The notes under the pieces were generated by a model. It was given only the letters and a program-made list of their open reading frames with translations. It did not search any database and was not told where the DNA came from. Positions 25,002 to 34,262 of a DNA stretch of 64,000 nucleotides are shown here, piece by piece. A program made the translations under genes and the position numbers. Positions within the stretch are counted from its first letter, which is position 1; each line of letters begins with the position of its first letter. The stretch comes from Agarophyton chilense (lineage: Eukaryota; Rhodophyta; Florideophyceae; Gracilariales; Gracilariaceae), in assembly GCA_030374765.1 (NCBI GenBank), contig JARGXX010000088.1, forward strand, positions 558,001-622,000, read 5' to 3'.

Positions 25002-25463
25002 ATGGTTCGCTTCAAGAATAGGTATCTGCTTTGTGTTATTGACTCGGAATACGGGTCAGAGGAAGGTATTTATGCGTTGCAGTCAAAAGAAATTCTGAAT
25101 GCCGTGCGCTCTTCGATTGCCGTCAACTTTGGAGATCTTGGTATGGGTCAGTTAATGTCTTCACTGGCGATAAAGTTGTGGTCTCCCGCTCTCAGCATGT
25201 GTCTCATTCGTTCCAACCGTGAGCATTTTCGAACTACGTGGGGTGCCATCACTTTTATTACTCACCTGAGAACTGCTCCTCAGTTGGGACAGGTTCGTTT
25301 ACAGGTCGTACATGTCGGGGGAACGATTCGGGCTTGTCAAAAATCAGCCATAGAACACGGCAGAAAACTCATTCTTGAGCGAAGGCATCATGGGTATAGC
25401 ACCAAATCCCTTGAGTCAGCCATCACAGGAACAAAGAGAGAAATGGATGCAATGGATATTTAA
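25002..25463 (+). CDS. POP5: RNase P/MRP protein subunit POP5
   Basis: A 153-residue protein matching the Pop5/Rpp14 family over its whole length. It starts MVRFKNRYLLCVIDS and then has VRSSIAVNFGDLGMGQL, the strand WSPALSMCLIRSNREHFRTT, and the family signature VHVGGTIRACQKSAIEHGR near residue 105-123. Pop5 binds the catalytic core of RNase P RNA, which processes the 5' ends of pre-tRNA; it is shared with RNase MRP. The C-terminal 30 residues are basic and poorly conserved. Its stop lies 43 bases from the stop of the convergent TypA gene, so the 3' untranslated regions must overlap or be very short. Confidence 0.87.
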   Translation: MVRFKNRYLLCVIDSEYGSEEGIYALQSKEILNAVRSSIAVNFGDLGMGQLMSSLAIKLWSPALSMCLIRSNREHFRTTWGAITFITHLRTAPQLGQVRLQVVHVGGTIRACQKSAIEHGRKLILERRHHGYSTKSLESAITGTKREMDAMDI

Positions 25464-25506
25464 TAATGTAGCGCGATCCAATCCGATACTTTGACGCGTC
25501 CTACCT

Positions 25507-27610
25507 TCACTTCTTTTTTCTCGTTCTTTGGGACGGGTCAAGTATTCTCTTTCGCATTCGAATGCTTTTTGGAGTTACCTCTACTAATTCAGAAGATGTT
25601 ACATAGCTAATTGCAGCTTCCAGTGAGAATAACCGTGGCGGGGTCAGTCGCACGGTCTCATCTTTTTGCTGTGTTCGAAAGTTCGTCAACTGCTTGGCCT
25701 TCACGGGATTCACATCGATATCCATGTCCCTACTATTCTCTCCAATGATCATTCCCGTATACACGGATTCCCGCGGGCCTACAAATAGTGTTCCTCGAGC
25801 TTCCAGGGCTGCTAATGCGTGTCCTGAAGTCATTCCTGATGCCATTGATATTAGTAGACCTTTCCTGCCACTCGAAGGTGATGATATGGGTGCCTTAGGG
25901 GGGGCCCATTCCGCAAAAATTCTGTTCATGATTCCAGTTCCTCGAGTGTCCTGTGTGAAAATTTGGCGATAGCCAAGTAGGCCGCGAGAAGGGCAAAGGA
26001 AAGATATTTTTGTTCTACCTCCTAACGCAGGTTTTACTTCAATCAGCGTGGCCTGTCTCTCGGAGAGCTTTTCGATAATCATCCCGGAATGCGCGTCATC
26101 GACCTCGATATGTATTTCCTCGACCGGCTCCAGTTTGTTTCCATTCTCATCATCTTTCGTCAAAACGCGAGGTGGGGAGAGTGCCAATTCCGCACCCTCT
26201 CGGCGCAAAGTTTCCACAAGTATTCCGAGCTGTAGCTCGCCTCTTCCCTTAACTTCGAGCCCATCAGTCAGTTCGTCCTGCTCGACTGCAATAGACACAT
26301 TGTTCTCAGCTTCAGAGTGGAGCCAGTCAGCTAGCTTTTGGCTTGTCAAGACTTCTCCATCTTTGCCAGCTAAAGGTGAATCATTGACGCAGAAGGTAAT
26401 GGACACCGTAGGGGGATCAATGGCCGGAGCCCACAATGGCTTGATTGTTGGTACCTCCAGATTCGCACGATCTGATGGCGTGGTTTCTGGTGGCGGAATA
26501 GCAATCGTATCACCCACAGACATATCGGATATGCCAGCCAAAGACACTATATCACCAGCCGAAGCAACTTCAAGCATTTCTCGTTTGAGGCCCCGTGAAG
26601 CCATGATCTTCGTTATCTTTGCGTTAGACTTCCGCACACCATTGCGACTCACAACATGCACATTATCACCCACTCTTGCCACTCCAGAAAAAACCTTTCC
26701 GGTCGCTATGCGGCCGAGAAATGTATCACGTCCAAGCATCGTTACAACAAACGAAAAGTTATCTTGAATTGAAACCTTTGGGGGTGGGACAAGCTCGATG
26801 ATCTTTTCGAGCAAAGGGGTTGTTCCGTTTTCCCGCCCGCCATCGAGAGCAAGAGATGCCCAACCTTCTTTGGCGGATGCATAAACGGTGGTGAAATCCA
26901 ATTGCTCTTCAGAGGCGTCTAGTGACGCAAACAGATCGAAAAGTTCGCTTTCGACAGCATCGGGACGTGCAGTTTCTCTATCAATCTTGTTAATGACGAC
27001 AATTGGCTTAAGATTGAGAGCTAGTGCTTTAGAGAGCACGAATTTGGTTTGTGCCATGGGGCCTTCTGTCGCATCTACAAGTAACACTGCGCCATCAACC
27101 ATGCCCAAAATGCGCTCAACTTCACCGCCAAAACTACACATGTGTTAGACAATCTAAAAGAAGATGTAAATGCGGACCAAGAAAGAAACTTACTCGCTGT
27201 GACCTGGAGAGTCAACGACGTTAATGAGGTGGTCCTTGTAAAGAGCAGTTGTTACTTTAGATGTGATCGTGATACCTCGCTCTTTTTCCAGATCGCCAGA
27301 ATCCATCATACGTTCTCCTCGCACCTGTATCGAACAGTCGCGTAAAATTTTGTCACATAGCGTGGATTTCCCGTGCTGATTTGTGACGAAGCTGGGAATT
27401 AGTTCTCCCGTTGAAACTCACGTTTGTTTCTTGATGATTTTATGTCTCGCTTACATCGACGTGGGCTATGATTGCTGCGTTTCGTATCGTACACGGATCC
27501 CGCACCACATCACAAGGCTCGTGGGCGACTTGTGTACAAAGGGAACGAGCGTTTGGTTTTGCAAGTTTGTGCTGCCATGCACGCAACATTCGAATCGCAT
27601 TCTTCGACAT
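25507..27610 (-). CDS. typA: TypA/BipA translational GTPase, organellar, three exons
   Basis: Exons 27610-27455, 27375-27194 and 27133-25507 give a 654-residue protein. I placed the start at the ATG at 27610; residues 1-40 (MSKNAIRMLRAWQHKLAKP) form a basic presequence. The G1 region AAIIAHVD ends exon 1 and HGKSTLCD opens exon 2. RGITI, DSPGH (exon 2/3 junction, completed by SDFGGEVERI) and NKID complete the GTPase site. EF-G-like domains and the TypA-specific C-terminus follow (PSRGLLGYR; GMTSGHALAALEARG; EAISYVTSSELVEVTP). TypA is a ribosome-binding GTPase needed under stress. Phases match at both introns. Reading exon 3 alone gives a false start (MCSFGG) made of intron bases. Plastid or mitochondrial location is unresolved. 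Confidence 0.93.
27134..27193 (-). other. Spliceosomal intron 2 of typA (60 nt)
   Basis: On the minus strand the donor is GTAAGT after CACAGCGA and the acceptor is TGTGTAG before TTTTGGCGG. Splicing joins GA and T into the Asp of GHSDFGG, which restores the GTPase G3 region exactly. Confidence 0.9.
27376..27454 (-). other. Spliceosomal intron 1 of typA (79 nt)
   Basis: Donor GTAAGC after CACGTCGAT, acceptor AAATCAG before CACGGGAAA. Splicing joins AHVD to HGKST, the P-loop of the GTPase. Confidence 0.9.
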
Positions 27611-28257
27611 CGCTGATTCCTATTCTCGATAGTCCTGCTCCCTAAATACTTGTTGCCAATAGCCCAGGCTTCACGAAGCGCACTGTGATGAAGATTCGCC
27701 TTTGCACTCTTAATCTGTCGCGTGTATTCCTTTTCACACCCGCTAGAGCTTCGAGCAGGTGGCTGTCCAGTGGTGTTAAGCACTCGTGAACCCAATTGAC
27801 GCCTATGCTCTGCCTAGCTAAAACGTTGTTTTTGAAAGGAAGCGATAGAATAGAAATGCGACGGTCGACGCTTCGTTCCATAGGATACAAAGGGTTATGT
27901 GTAATACGTGGTAAACCAATTTGGATACGTTTTCTTTGTACCAAGAGGGGTTTCTGCTTTCTGCAGTGCCGAAGGGAATCATGTTGGGATTCAAAGACTG
28001 CGGAATATATACCCTTGTAATAATAAGTAAGCATTTAACCCCTTTTGATCCCATCGTCTATACGACGTACTTGTTTTAACAACCGAAGAAATACGAGTGG
28101 GGAGTAGCAAAGTTTCGCGAGCGCACATCTTCCCTCATGTTTGTTTAGGGCTTCTATGCAGAACGAAAGGAACGTTCAGCACGACCCTTTCGACGTTTGA
28201 AAAGCTATCCACAAATCTCCAAGATTAGTGTTCCCTTTTTCAAAAAAGCCATTCTCT
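27611..28257. promoter_or_regulatory. Divergent typA/APC1 intergenic region
   Basis: A 647-base spacer between two divergent starts, so it must hold both promoters. Short overlapping ORFs (27642-28034 minus, 27796-28020 plus) show no resemblance to proteins. No individual element could be identified. Confidence 0.4.
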
Positions 28258-31200
28258 ATGGCGACCATTCGTGCACGTCTAGCGAAAACGCAGCCTTCAC
28301 TTTCATCACATCCGACTCACAATCCGGCGACTTGGCCATCATGGACAGCTTCCAATCAGCATTCGTTGACCACTGATCCAACTTTTGCGGGCTACACTAC
28401 AACCTGGTCTATTGATGGCCTCATTCTGCGAGCGGCTTCCCTGCCATCTCCTGAAATACCCACCGCAGCAGTTCTCGCTCATTTTCCTCCGCTTGATGGA
28501 AATGTATCTAGAGTTTCCTCCGATTCTTCACTACCATCGTCTCTGACGTGGAAACAGAGCACACCGGCCTCACTTTGCGTAGCATCATCGCAACATATCC
28601 TAATATCAACGCCTGGAGCAGATCTCTATGAATGCCCGATACCTAATGCTCGATTCTCGGCAGTATCCATTTCAAACTTGTTCGTGCCATTATGTGGGCT
28701 TATTGTTCAAGTTACCCACGTATCAAAGTCTGTTCCTCAATACTACTTTCTATCTCACCCTCTGCATGAAATGACTGAACTTCCCTTACCAGCGGCTCAC
28801 CGAATAATATTCGTCTCGTGTGATGTTCCAGTCATAGTATCGCGTACAGAAACAGAGCTTAGCGTTTGGACTTTTTGCCAAGCAGAAGATGAGCCCGACT
28901 CGCAAGTCTCGAACACGACGTCCGCTGATCCTATCGCAGCACTTATTGCTTCTGCTGCGCCCCCTGAAGATCCGCCTTGCCTCTTAGAAGTTCAGCCACG
29001 CCGCCGGGTTCTTATACTCTCCCAAGTTTTCGTTTCCGCACTGAGCGAAACTGAAGATGCTTCTGTATTTCTTGCTCACGATCTTCATGGGCTTTTAGCA
29101 CTATGCATCGTCACCTTGGGTTCCCTGACTGGTCTCTCTCTCAAGTTGAATGCGTCAGATCTCTCTATTGTGAAAGCGAATCCAGCATTTCGTGTTAGGG
29201 ATACAGAGAGTGCTGTGCCGGTGCTTTCCATTAGACGTCCTCATTCCTGTTTAGATGTTTTGGTACGCCACAGAAATGGCACTATGTCTCTCTTCATGGG
29301 TCGCAATAGGCTATGTACTGTGGAACTTGAATCATCGGCAGCAACAATCGATGTCAACTTAGTTGACGGTGTAGGGGATGAGTTTAGCTTGCGCGATTCA
29401 AGGGGACGTTGTACTCGATACTCTCTGCAAAAGTCATCTTTCAGAAGCCCTCTGGTCAATGCATGTGTTTCTGCACTATCATTCATGTTCGAGAGCACGG
29501 ATGGTTTGAGACGCATCATGGAAATCTACCACGACATGTTGAATGTTCGAAAGCATGGTAAGAATGCATTGTGCGCTGGGGTCAAAGAAGAATGGGAAGT
29601 ACTTGAGCACGTTATTTTGCGGCAAATAGAAGGAACCACTGGAGGTAAGCAAGATTCGGATCTAATGGATGTCGACAATGGGGCCAGGGTTCAAGGTTCC
29701 GAAGATGATTGGAAGTTTATCCTCTCTAATGAACTCCATATGTCAAAAGGAAGTAAGAGGAGTTATGGCCCCATCCAATTCGTTGAAAGGAAGTGTCTTC
29801 CCTTGCAGGAAAATCAAAAAGCATCAGATCCTGAGACTGTTACTCAAATTTTGCGGGCGTTACATCTCTTGTATGAAAACTTCAAGTTCGATAAACTTGC
29901 ACATGACAAGCTCAGACTTCTCGCTCATCTCAATGTAAGACTGTCCATAGCGATTGAAGCGATATCTTTTGTTGATTACTATTCCAGAGACTTTCCTGAA
30001 TTGGTTACTTTCACACGGCTTTATGAATCGCTTCCTATCAGGGAACAGGTGAAAGTCCCTTCCCTACTAAATGTTTTGCTCGCGATTATGCATCGCGAAC
30101 CCTCTGAGTCTTGTGAATATCCTGAACTCTCGGTGTCTCGGATGTTACCAACTGAGCAGCATTTGTCATTAGTCGCCTCCTGGCGTGCGAAGAGCCCATT
30201 TGAGCTTTCGCGGCAACTACTTAATTTTTACAAGCACCTCAATGGCTCACGTCGAACGCCTCTTGAACAAGCTAAGGTTTCTGAAGCACTTTGTCTGGCA
30301 ATGGTCAAGGAAAACTTCCGCAGAACGGACCTCGATTCTCTTCCTTTTGGCGCAACTCTTCCCCTCCAAGATGCAATGTGGACCTGCCAACAGCAGCCAA
30401 AAGGATCATGGCCATCGAAGATGTACACGCTCATTGGTAGAGAGGACCTCCTAAGAGCCACTGCACCGAACTATGGTAATAATGCGCTCGAGACACAAAC
30501 TGAGTCCGCAGTGATAGACGAAAACAGCGCCTTGCTCCAAATTAGAGCAAAAGGGGCCCTCTCATCTCTTTCGTCTGAGCAAATTCCTCCCAATGGTCTC
30601 TCCGAATCTGCCTTGGAAGCCACTGAGGCTGAGGACGGATGTGACATGGAAGGAGACATATACCGGTTGAGATTCAATGATGACAGAAGGCTGCAGGAAG
30701 TTAGGAGGATTCTTCGATCGACAGACTACACGATCATGACACCGATACAAATTCCAGCAGAGGAAAATACCGCAGAGTTCGACATTGTCGCAGAGCAAAG
30801 ATTTAAGTTGGAGGTGCTTGTTTGGAAAAGGTTGGCAGCTCCTGTGGGAAGAGGGGCGTTTACGCTTCGGACTTTTCTTCCTTCAGATCCGACTCAACCT
30901 CTTCCAGTGCCGCCCATATGTCTAAGTGGCAAGCTGTACGCTCAGAAGGGTGCTAAAGTTACTGTTTCCCATACGGACCCCAAGCGACTACAATGGAGCG
31001 ACTTCCATAATGGTGTGGCTGCTGGATTACGCATCATTGCCGCGGAGGAAGACAATGATTGCGAGGCTGGGCATATACTAACACGGTCGTGGATTGTGAA
31101 ACACAGACCTATTGATTCGGCAGGGGACGCAACTCATGCTGGAATGCTTTTGGCGTTTGGTCTAGGTGGATACCTTCCTGCTCTCCGAAAGACTGATTAC

Positions 31201-33579
31201 TATCAATATCTCGTCCCACGTCACGAGCTAACGTCTATAGGCTTAATGCTTGGGCTGGCTGCAGGCAATGTGGGTTCGATGCATGAAAAGTTGACGAAGA
31301 TGATGTGTTTACATATCAAGTATTTTAACAGACCAGGGTTTGCAGTCCCGGATTTTAATGTGACTGTCAATGTTCAAACCGCAGCAATACTTGGTCTTGG
31401 CCTATTACATTGCGGATCTCCGGAACAAATGGTTCTTGAGGGCCTCTTCGCGGAACTGGGGCGTTCCCCGAAACCTGGAGATGCGGTTGATGACCGAGAG
31501 GGCTTAGCCCTTGCGGCTGGGATATCAATTGGACTTCTTTGCCTCGGAAGCGGATCATCTGCTTTCGCAGCGGCGGATACGAGATACATCGAACGACTGT
31601 TATTGTATGCAAATGGTGGTCCAATCGAGAAGCTGCGGATGTCTGAAGCAAAAAATGGTCCTGAACTTGGAAAAAGTGATCTTCTACATGGGCAAGGACA
31701 TACTCGAACGGGATCTTCTCCGGCTGACTCAGAGACTTCTCGTACTCGGGACAGCAACTTCGTGAACACAGACGTAGTCTCGCCGGCGGCATTACATGCT
31801 CTGGCATTAATTTACATGAAAACAAGTAACAGACTCATGGCTTCTCGTATAGATATGCCCAATACTTTGTACGCTCTCGACAGAGCAAGACCTCACCATG
31901 TTTTTCTGCGTGTGTTGACAAAGTCTTTAATTCTATGGGACGAGATAAGCCCAACGAAGGAATGGCTTCTCAAATGTATGCCCCGGTTGTTGCATGCCGC
32001 AGATACTGATGGGCATGTGAATCCACTTAACGTGCTTGGAAAGGTGAACATAGCCGATGTCTTTCGGGACAACGAAGTCGATGTCCAAGGTGTTTTGCAA
32101 GCAAGAGCTTTTGCTATCGCAGGAGGTTGCACAGCTATGGCTCTCAAATACGCTGGTACTTGCGACCCTTCAGCGATATCTGTACTGCATGAGGCATGCA
32201 TATCATTCAAAGATGCTTTGAAGCAAAAAGGGACTTACTTTGAGACTCTGGAATGGGTCTTGATGACATGTCTTTGTTCTTTATCTTTAGCAATTTCAAT
32301 TGTAGGAGCGGGGAGCGGTGATCTGAGTATTTTCCGTTTACTTCGAGTGTTACGTAAGATGAAAGTATCCGGGAAAAGCGAAAAATATGGTTTCCATCTC
32401 GCGACGCATCTTGCGATCGGCTTTCTTTTTCTAGGAGGAGGATGTCTAACGTTTGGGTCAAGTAACACAGCTATCGCTGGCCTCCTCTGTGCAATATACC
32501 CCTTCTTTCCTCGAGCTACCGATGACAACAGATATCACTTGCAAGCTATGCGCCATTTGTATGTTTTGGCTGTCGAACCTCGATGTATTGAACCTCGAGA
32601 TGTTGACACTGGCAAGGCCTGTTCGTTAGATGTTGAAATTCGTTTGAAAGGCGATTCAAAGTTGTCTCTCAAAGCTCCATGCATAGTACCAAGCGCAAAC
32701 AGGATTGCTGAAATTGCCATTGTAAGTGAAAGGTATCTCCCATCTTTGTTTTCAATCAACCCTACTCGGAAAGACAAGGGATGGTATTCAAATACTCGGA
32801 ATCAAGTGATATTCGTGAAGCGTCGCACGGGGCATCTTCCGTACACCGAAGATCCAAGAGGATGTAAGGGTGTTTTAGCCAGATCATCTGCTCGTTCTTA
32901 CAAGGAAAGGAAAGAAGGAAAGAGATACAACTTTGTTAATGACGAGAAACTTGTCAAAGCATTCAGTATAAACCCTGACGTACTCTCGTTTGTGAAATAC
33001 TTCTGTGAAGAACAAGCAATGGGATCAAGACCCCAAATTCGATTATTTCAGCCTACGGCTTCGGCAGATCTTCTTCTAGAATGCCTTTCACATGACAAAC
33101 CGGAGGCCCTGAAACTGTACATGGACTCGGCGCGTATTCTAGAAGCAATTGAACGGCGTCAAATACGACCATCAGAACTTGGAGGTTTAGTGCTTGCTGA
33201 AGCTTACGTTCAGACTCGAGAACCCGAATCAAGCTCAATGCTGAAGTCTTCACACATGGCCCAGGTTTTTTGGCGAGCGCAGCAAATACTTGACAGCCCG
33301 AAAACGAGGTTAAATTTGTTGAACTATATCAAGACTGGGGGAAGGCATTGGCCGGAGGACTCTACTAATGTATGCGACCTTGCGAACTCTCTTCGACTAA
33401 ACCGCCTTCCCCACATGATGCACATGTCGCGTCTTAGCGCCATCCTTGGAGATCTGCGTTCATCCCTTGAGAAAGATAGCATGTGGTTGGCTTTCAGCAA
33501 CTTCGACTTCTCAATCATCTCTGAAACAGCAATTGAAGCCATTGTTCATGCCCTTGAATTGGAGTCCACCAAATCGTGA
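28258..33579 (+). CDS. APC1: Anaphase-promoting complex subunit 1 (APC1)
   Basis: A single uninterrupted frame of 1773 codons from the first ATG at 28258 (MATIRARLAKTQPSLS). The N-terminal third is beta-rich and fits the WD40-like propeller of APC1. The proteasome/cyclosome repeats lie at about 955-1100: GMLLAFGLGGYLPALRKTDY, HELTSIGLMLGLAAGNVGSM, VQTAAILGLGLLHCGSPEQM, GLALAAGISIGLLCLGSGSS. A further repeat is near 1290 (FAIAGGCTAMALKYAGT) and the C-terminal domain follows. APC1 is the scaffold of the cyclosome ubiquitin ligase that triggers anaphase. Length is similar to animal and plant APC1. No intron is needed. Convergent with the TFIIB-family gene. Confidence 0.9.
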   Translation: MATIRARLAKTQPSLSSHPTHNPATWPSWTASNQHSLTTDPTFAGYTTTWSIDGLILRAASLPSPEIPTAAVLAHFPPLDGNVSRVSSDSSLPSSLTWKQSTPASLCVASSQHILISTPGADLYECPIPNARFSAVSISNLFVPLCGLIVQVTHVSKSVPQYYFLSHPLHEMTELPLPAAHRIIFVSCDVPVIVSRTETELSVWTFCQAEDEPDSQVSNTTSADPIAALIASAAPPEDPPCLLEVQPRRRVLILSQVFVSALSETEDASVFLAHDLHGLLALCIVTLGSLTGLSLKLNASDLSIVKANPAFRVRDTESAVPVLSIRRPHSCLDVLVRHRNGTMSLFMGRNRLCTVELESSAATIDVNLVDGVGDEFSLRDSRGRCTRYSLQKSSFRSPLVNACVSALSFMFESTDGLRRIMEIYHDMLNVRKHGKNALCAGVKEEWEVLEHVILRQIEGTTGGKQDSDLMDVDNGARVQGSEDDWKFILSNELHMSKGSKRSYGPIQFVERKCLPLQENQKASDPETVTQILRALHLLYENFKFDKLAHDKLRLLAHLNVRLSIAIEAISFVDYYSRDFPELVTFTRLYESLPIREQVKVPSLLNVLLAIMHREPSESCEYPELSVSRMLPTEQHLSLVASWRAKSPFELSRQLLNFYKHLNGSRRTPLEQAKVSEALCLAMVKENFRRTDLDSLPFGATLPLQDAMWTCQQQPKGSWPSKMYTLIGREDLLRATAPNYGNNALETQTESAVIDENSALLQIRAKGALSSLSSEQIPPNGLSESALEATEAEDGCDMEGDIYRLRFNDDRRLQEVRRILRSTDYTIMTPIQIPAEENTAEFDIVAEQRFKLEVLVWKRLAAPVGRGAFTLRTFLPSDPTQPLPVPPICLSGKLYAQKGAKVTVSHTDPKRLQWSDFHNGVAAGLRIIAAEEDNDCEAGHILTRSWIVKHRPIDSAGDATHAGMLLAFGLGGYLPALRKTDYYQYLVPRHELTSIGLMLGLAAGNVGSMHEKLTKMMCLHIKYFNRPGFAVPDFNVTVNVQTAAILGLGLLHCGSPEQMVLEGLFAELGRSPKPGDAVDDREGLALAAGISIGLLCLGSGSSAFAAADTRYIERLLLYANGGPIEKLRMSEAKNGPELGKSDLLHGQGHTRTGSSPADSETSRTRDSNFVNTDVVSPAALHALALIYMKTSNRLMASRIDMPNTLYALDRARPHHVFLRVLTKSLILWDEISPTKEWLLKCMPRLLHAADTDGHVNPLNVLGKVNIADVFRDNEVDVQGVLQARAFAIAGGCTAMALKYAGTCDPSAISVLHEACISFKDALKQKGTYFETLEWVLMTCLCSLSLAISIVGAGSGDLSIFRLLRVLRKMKVSGKSEKYGFHLATHLAIGFLFLGGGCLTFGSSNTAIAGLLCAIYPFFPRATDDNRYHLQAMRHLYVLAVEPRCIEPRDVDTGKACSLDVEIRLKGDSKLSLKAPCIVPSANRIAEIAIVSERYLPSLFSINPTRKDKGWYSNTRNQVIFVKRRTGHLPYTEDPRGCKGVLARSSARSYKERKEGKRYNFVNDEKLVKAFSINPDVLSFVKYFCEEQAMGSRPQIRLFQPTASADLLLECLSHDKPEALKLYMDSARILEAIERRQIRPSELGGLVLAEAYVQTREPESSSMLKSSHMAQVFWRAQQILDSPKTRLNLLNYIKTGGRHWPEDSTNVCDLANSLRLNRLPHMMHMSRLSAILGDLRSSLEKDSMWLAFSNFDFSIISETAIEAIVHALELESTKS

Positions 33580-34262
33580 TATATATACGAAAACGAAATG
33601 GTTGTTGAACTACCAGACAGATATTGTTTTGTATTTGAAATAGGAACCTCATGACATGAAACCAGGAACATATTAATTGACACCGAGATGCGTCTACCGG
33701 CTCATAGTATTTTGAGGTTGGTTCAAAGTACTAGTGCATGCTCTCTAGATATGTTCAATCTAATATCTCTCTCGCTCTCTATCTCTTTCCTTCGCGAGTA
33801 AGTTTGATTGATACCGACGTCGTGCGGATGCCCCTCGTCCTATAATTGTCCTCTCACGAGGAAAGGCAGCACCCTAGGAGGCTAAGCTATATTTCAAAGA
33901 GCATTCAACCATGGCCATGTAAAGAACATTAACTCCTGAACTACGCTACAGGGAAGTCTCAAACAACTCTGAAGGAAAGCATCTTTAGAGCTTCGCAAAG
34001 CGCACATCTGAATTCGCAATAACTTGGTTCAATATCGGGAAGGAGAACAACTGTTTGTGCAAGTGAGATTTGAAATCAAGCTCATTGTTTTGCTGAACTT
34101 TTAGATGTACAATGATTTACAATTTTATGTGTTGCGGTTGTATATATATATGCAGAGTATAGAGACATCGAAAACGGGATGATGTGCAAGTTAGCAGTCA
34201 GTGATAATGTATTCTTTAAGAATAATTGGGTGCAACATCGGAGCGGCCTCTGAGGATGAGCA
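33580..34262. other. Convergent spacer between APC1 and the TFIIB-family gene
   Basis: AT-rich at its right side (a short TATATATATA stretch near 34140). No gene recognised. It probably contains both 3' untranslated regions. Confidence 0.5.

Noticed and set aside
25507..27141. typA starting at the ATG that gives MCSFGG
   Set aside because: The ATG and first codons are intron bases; the G1 and G2 GTPase motifs lie in two upstream exons.
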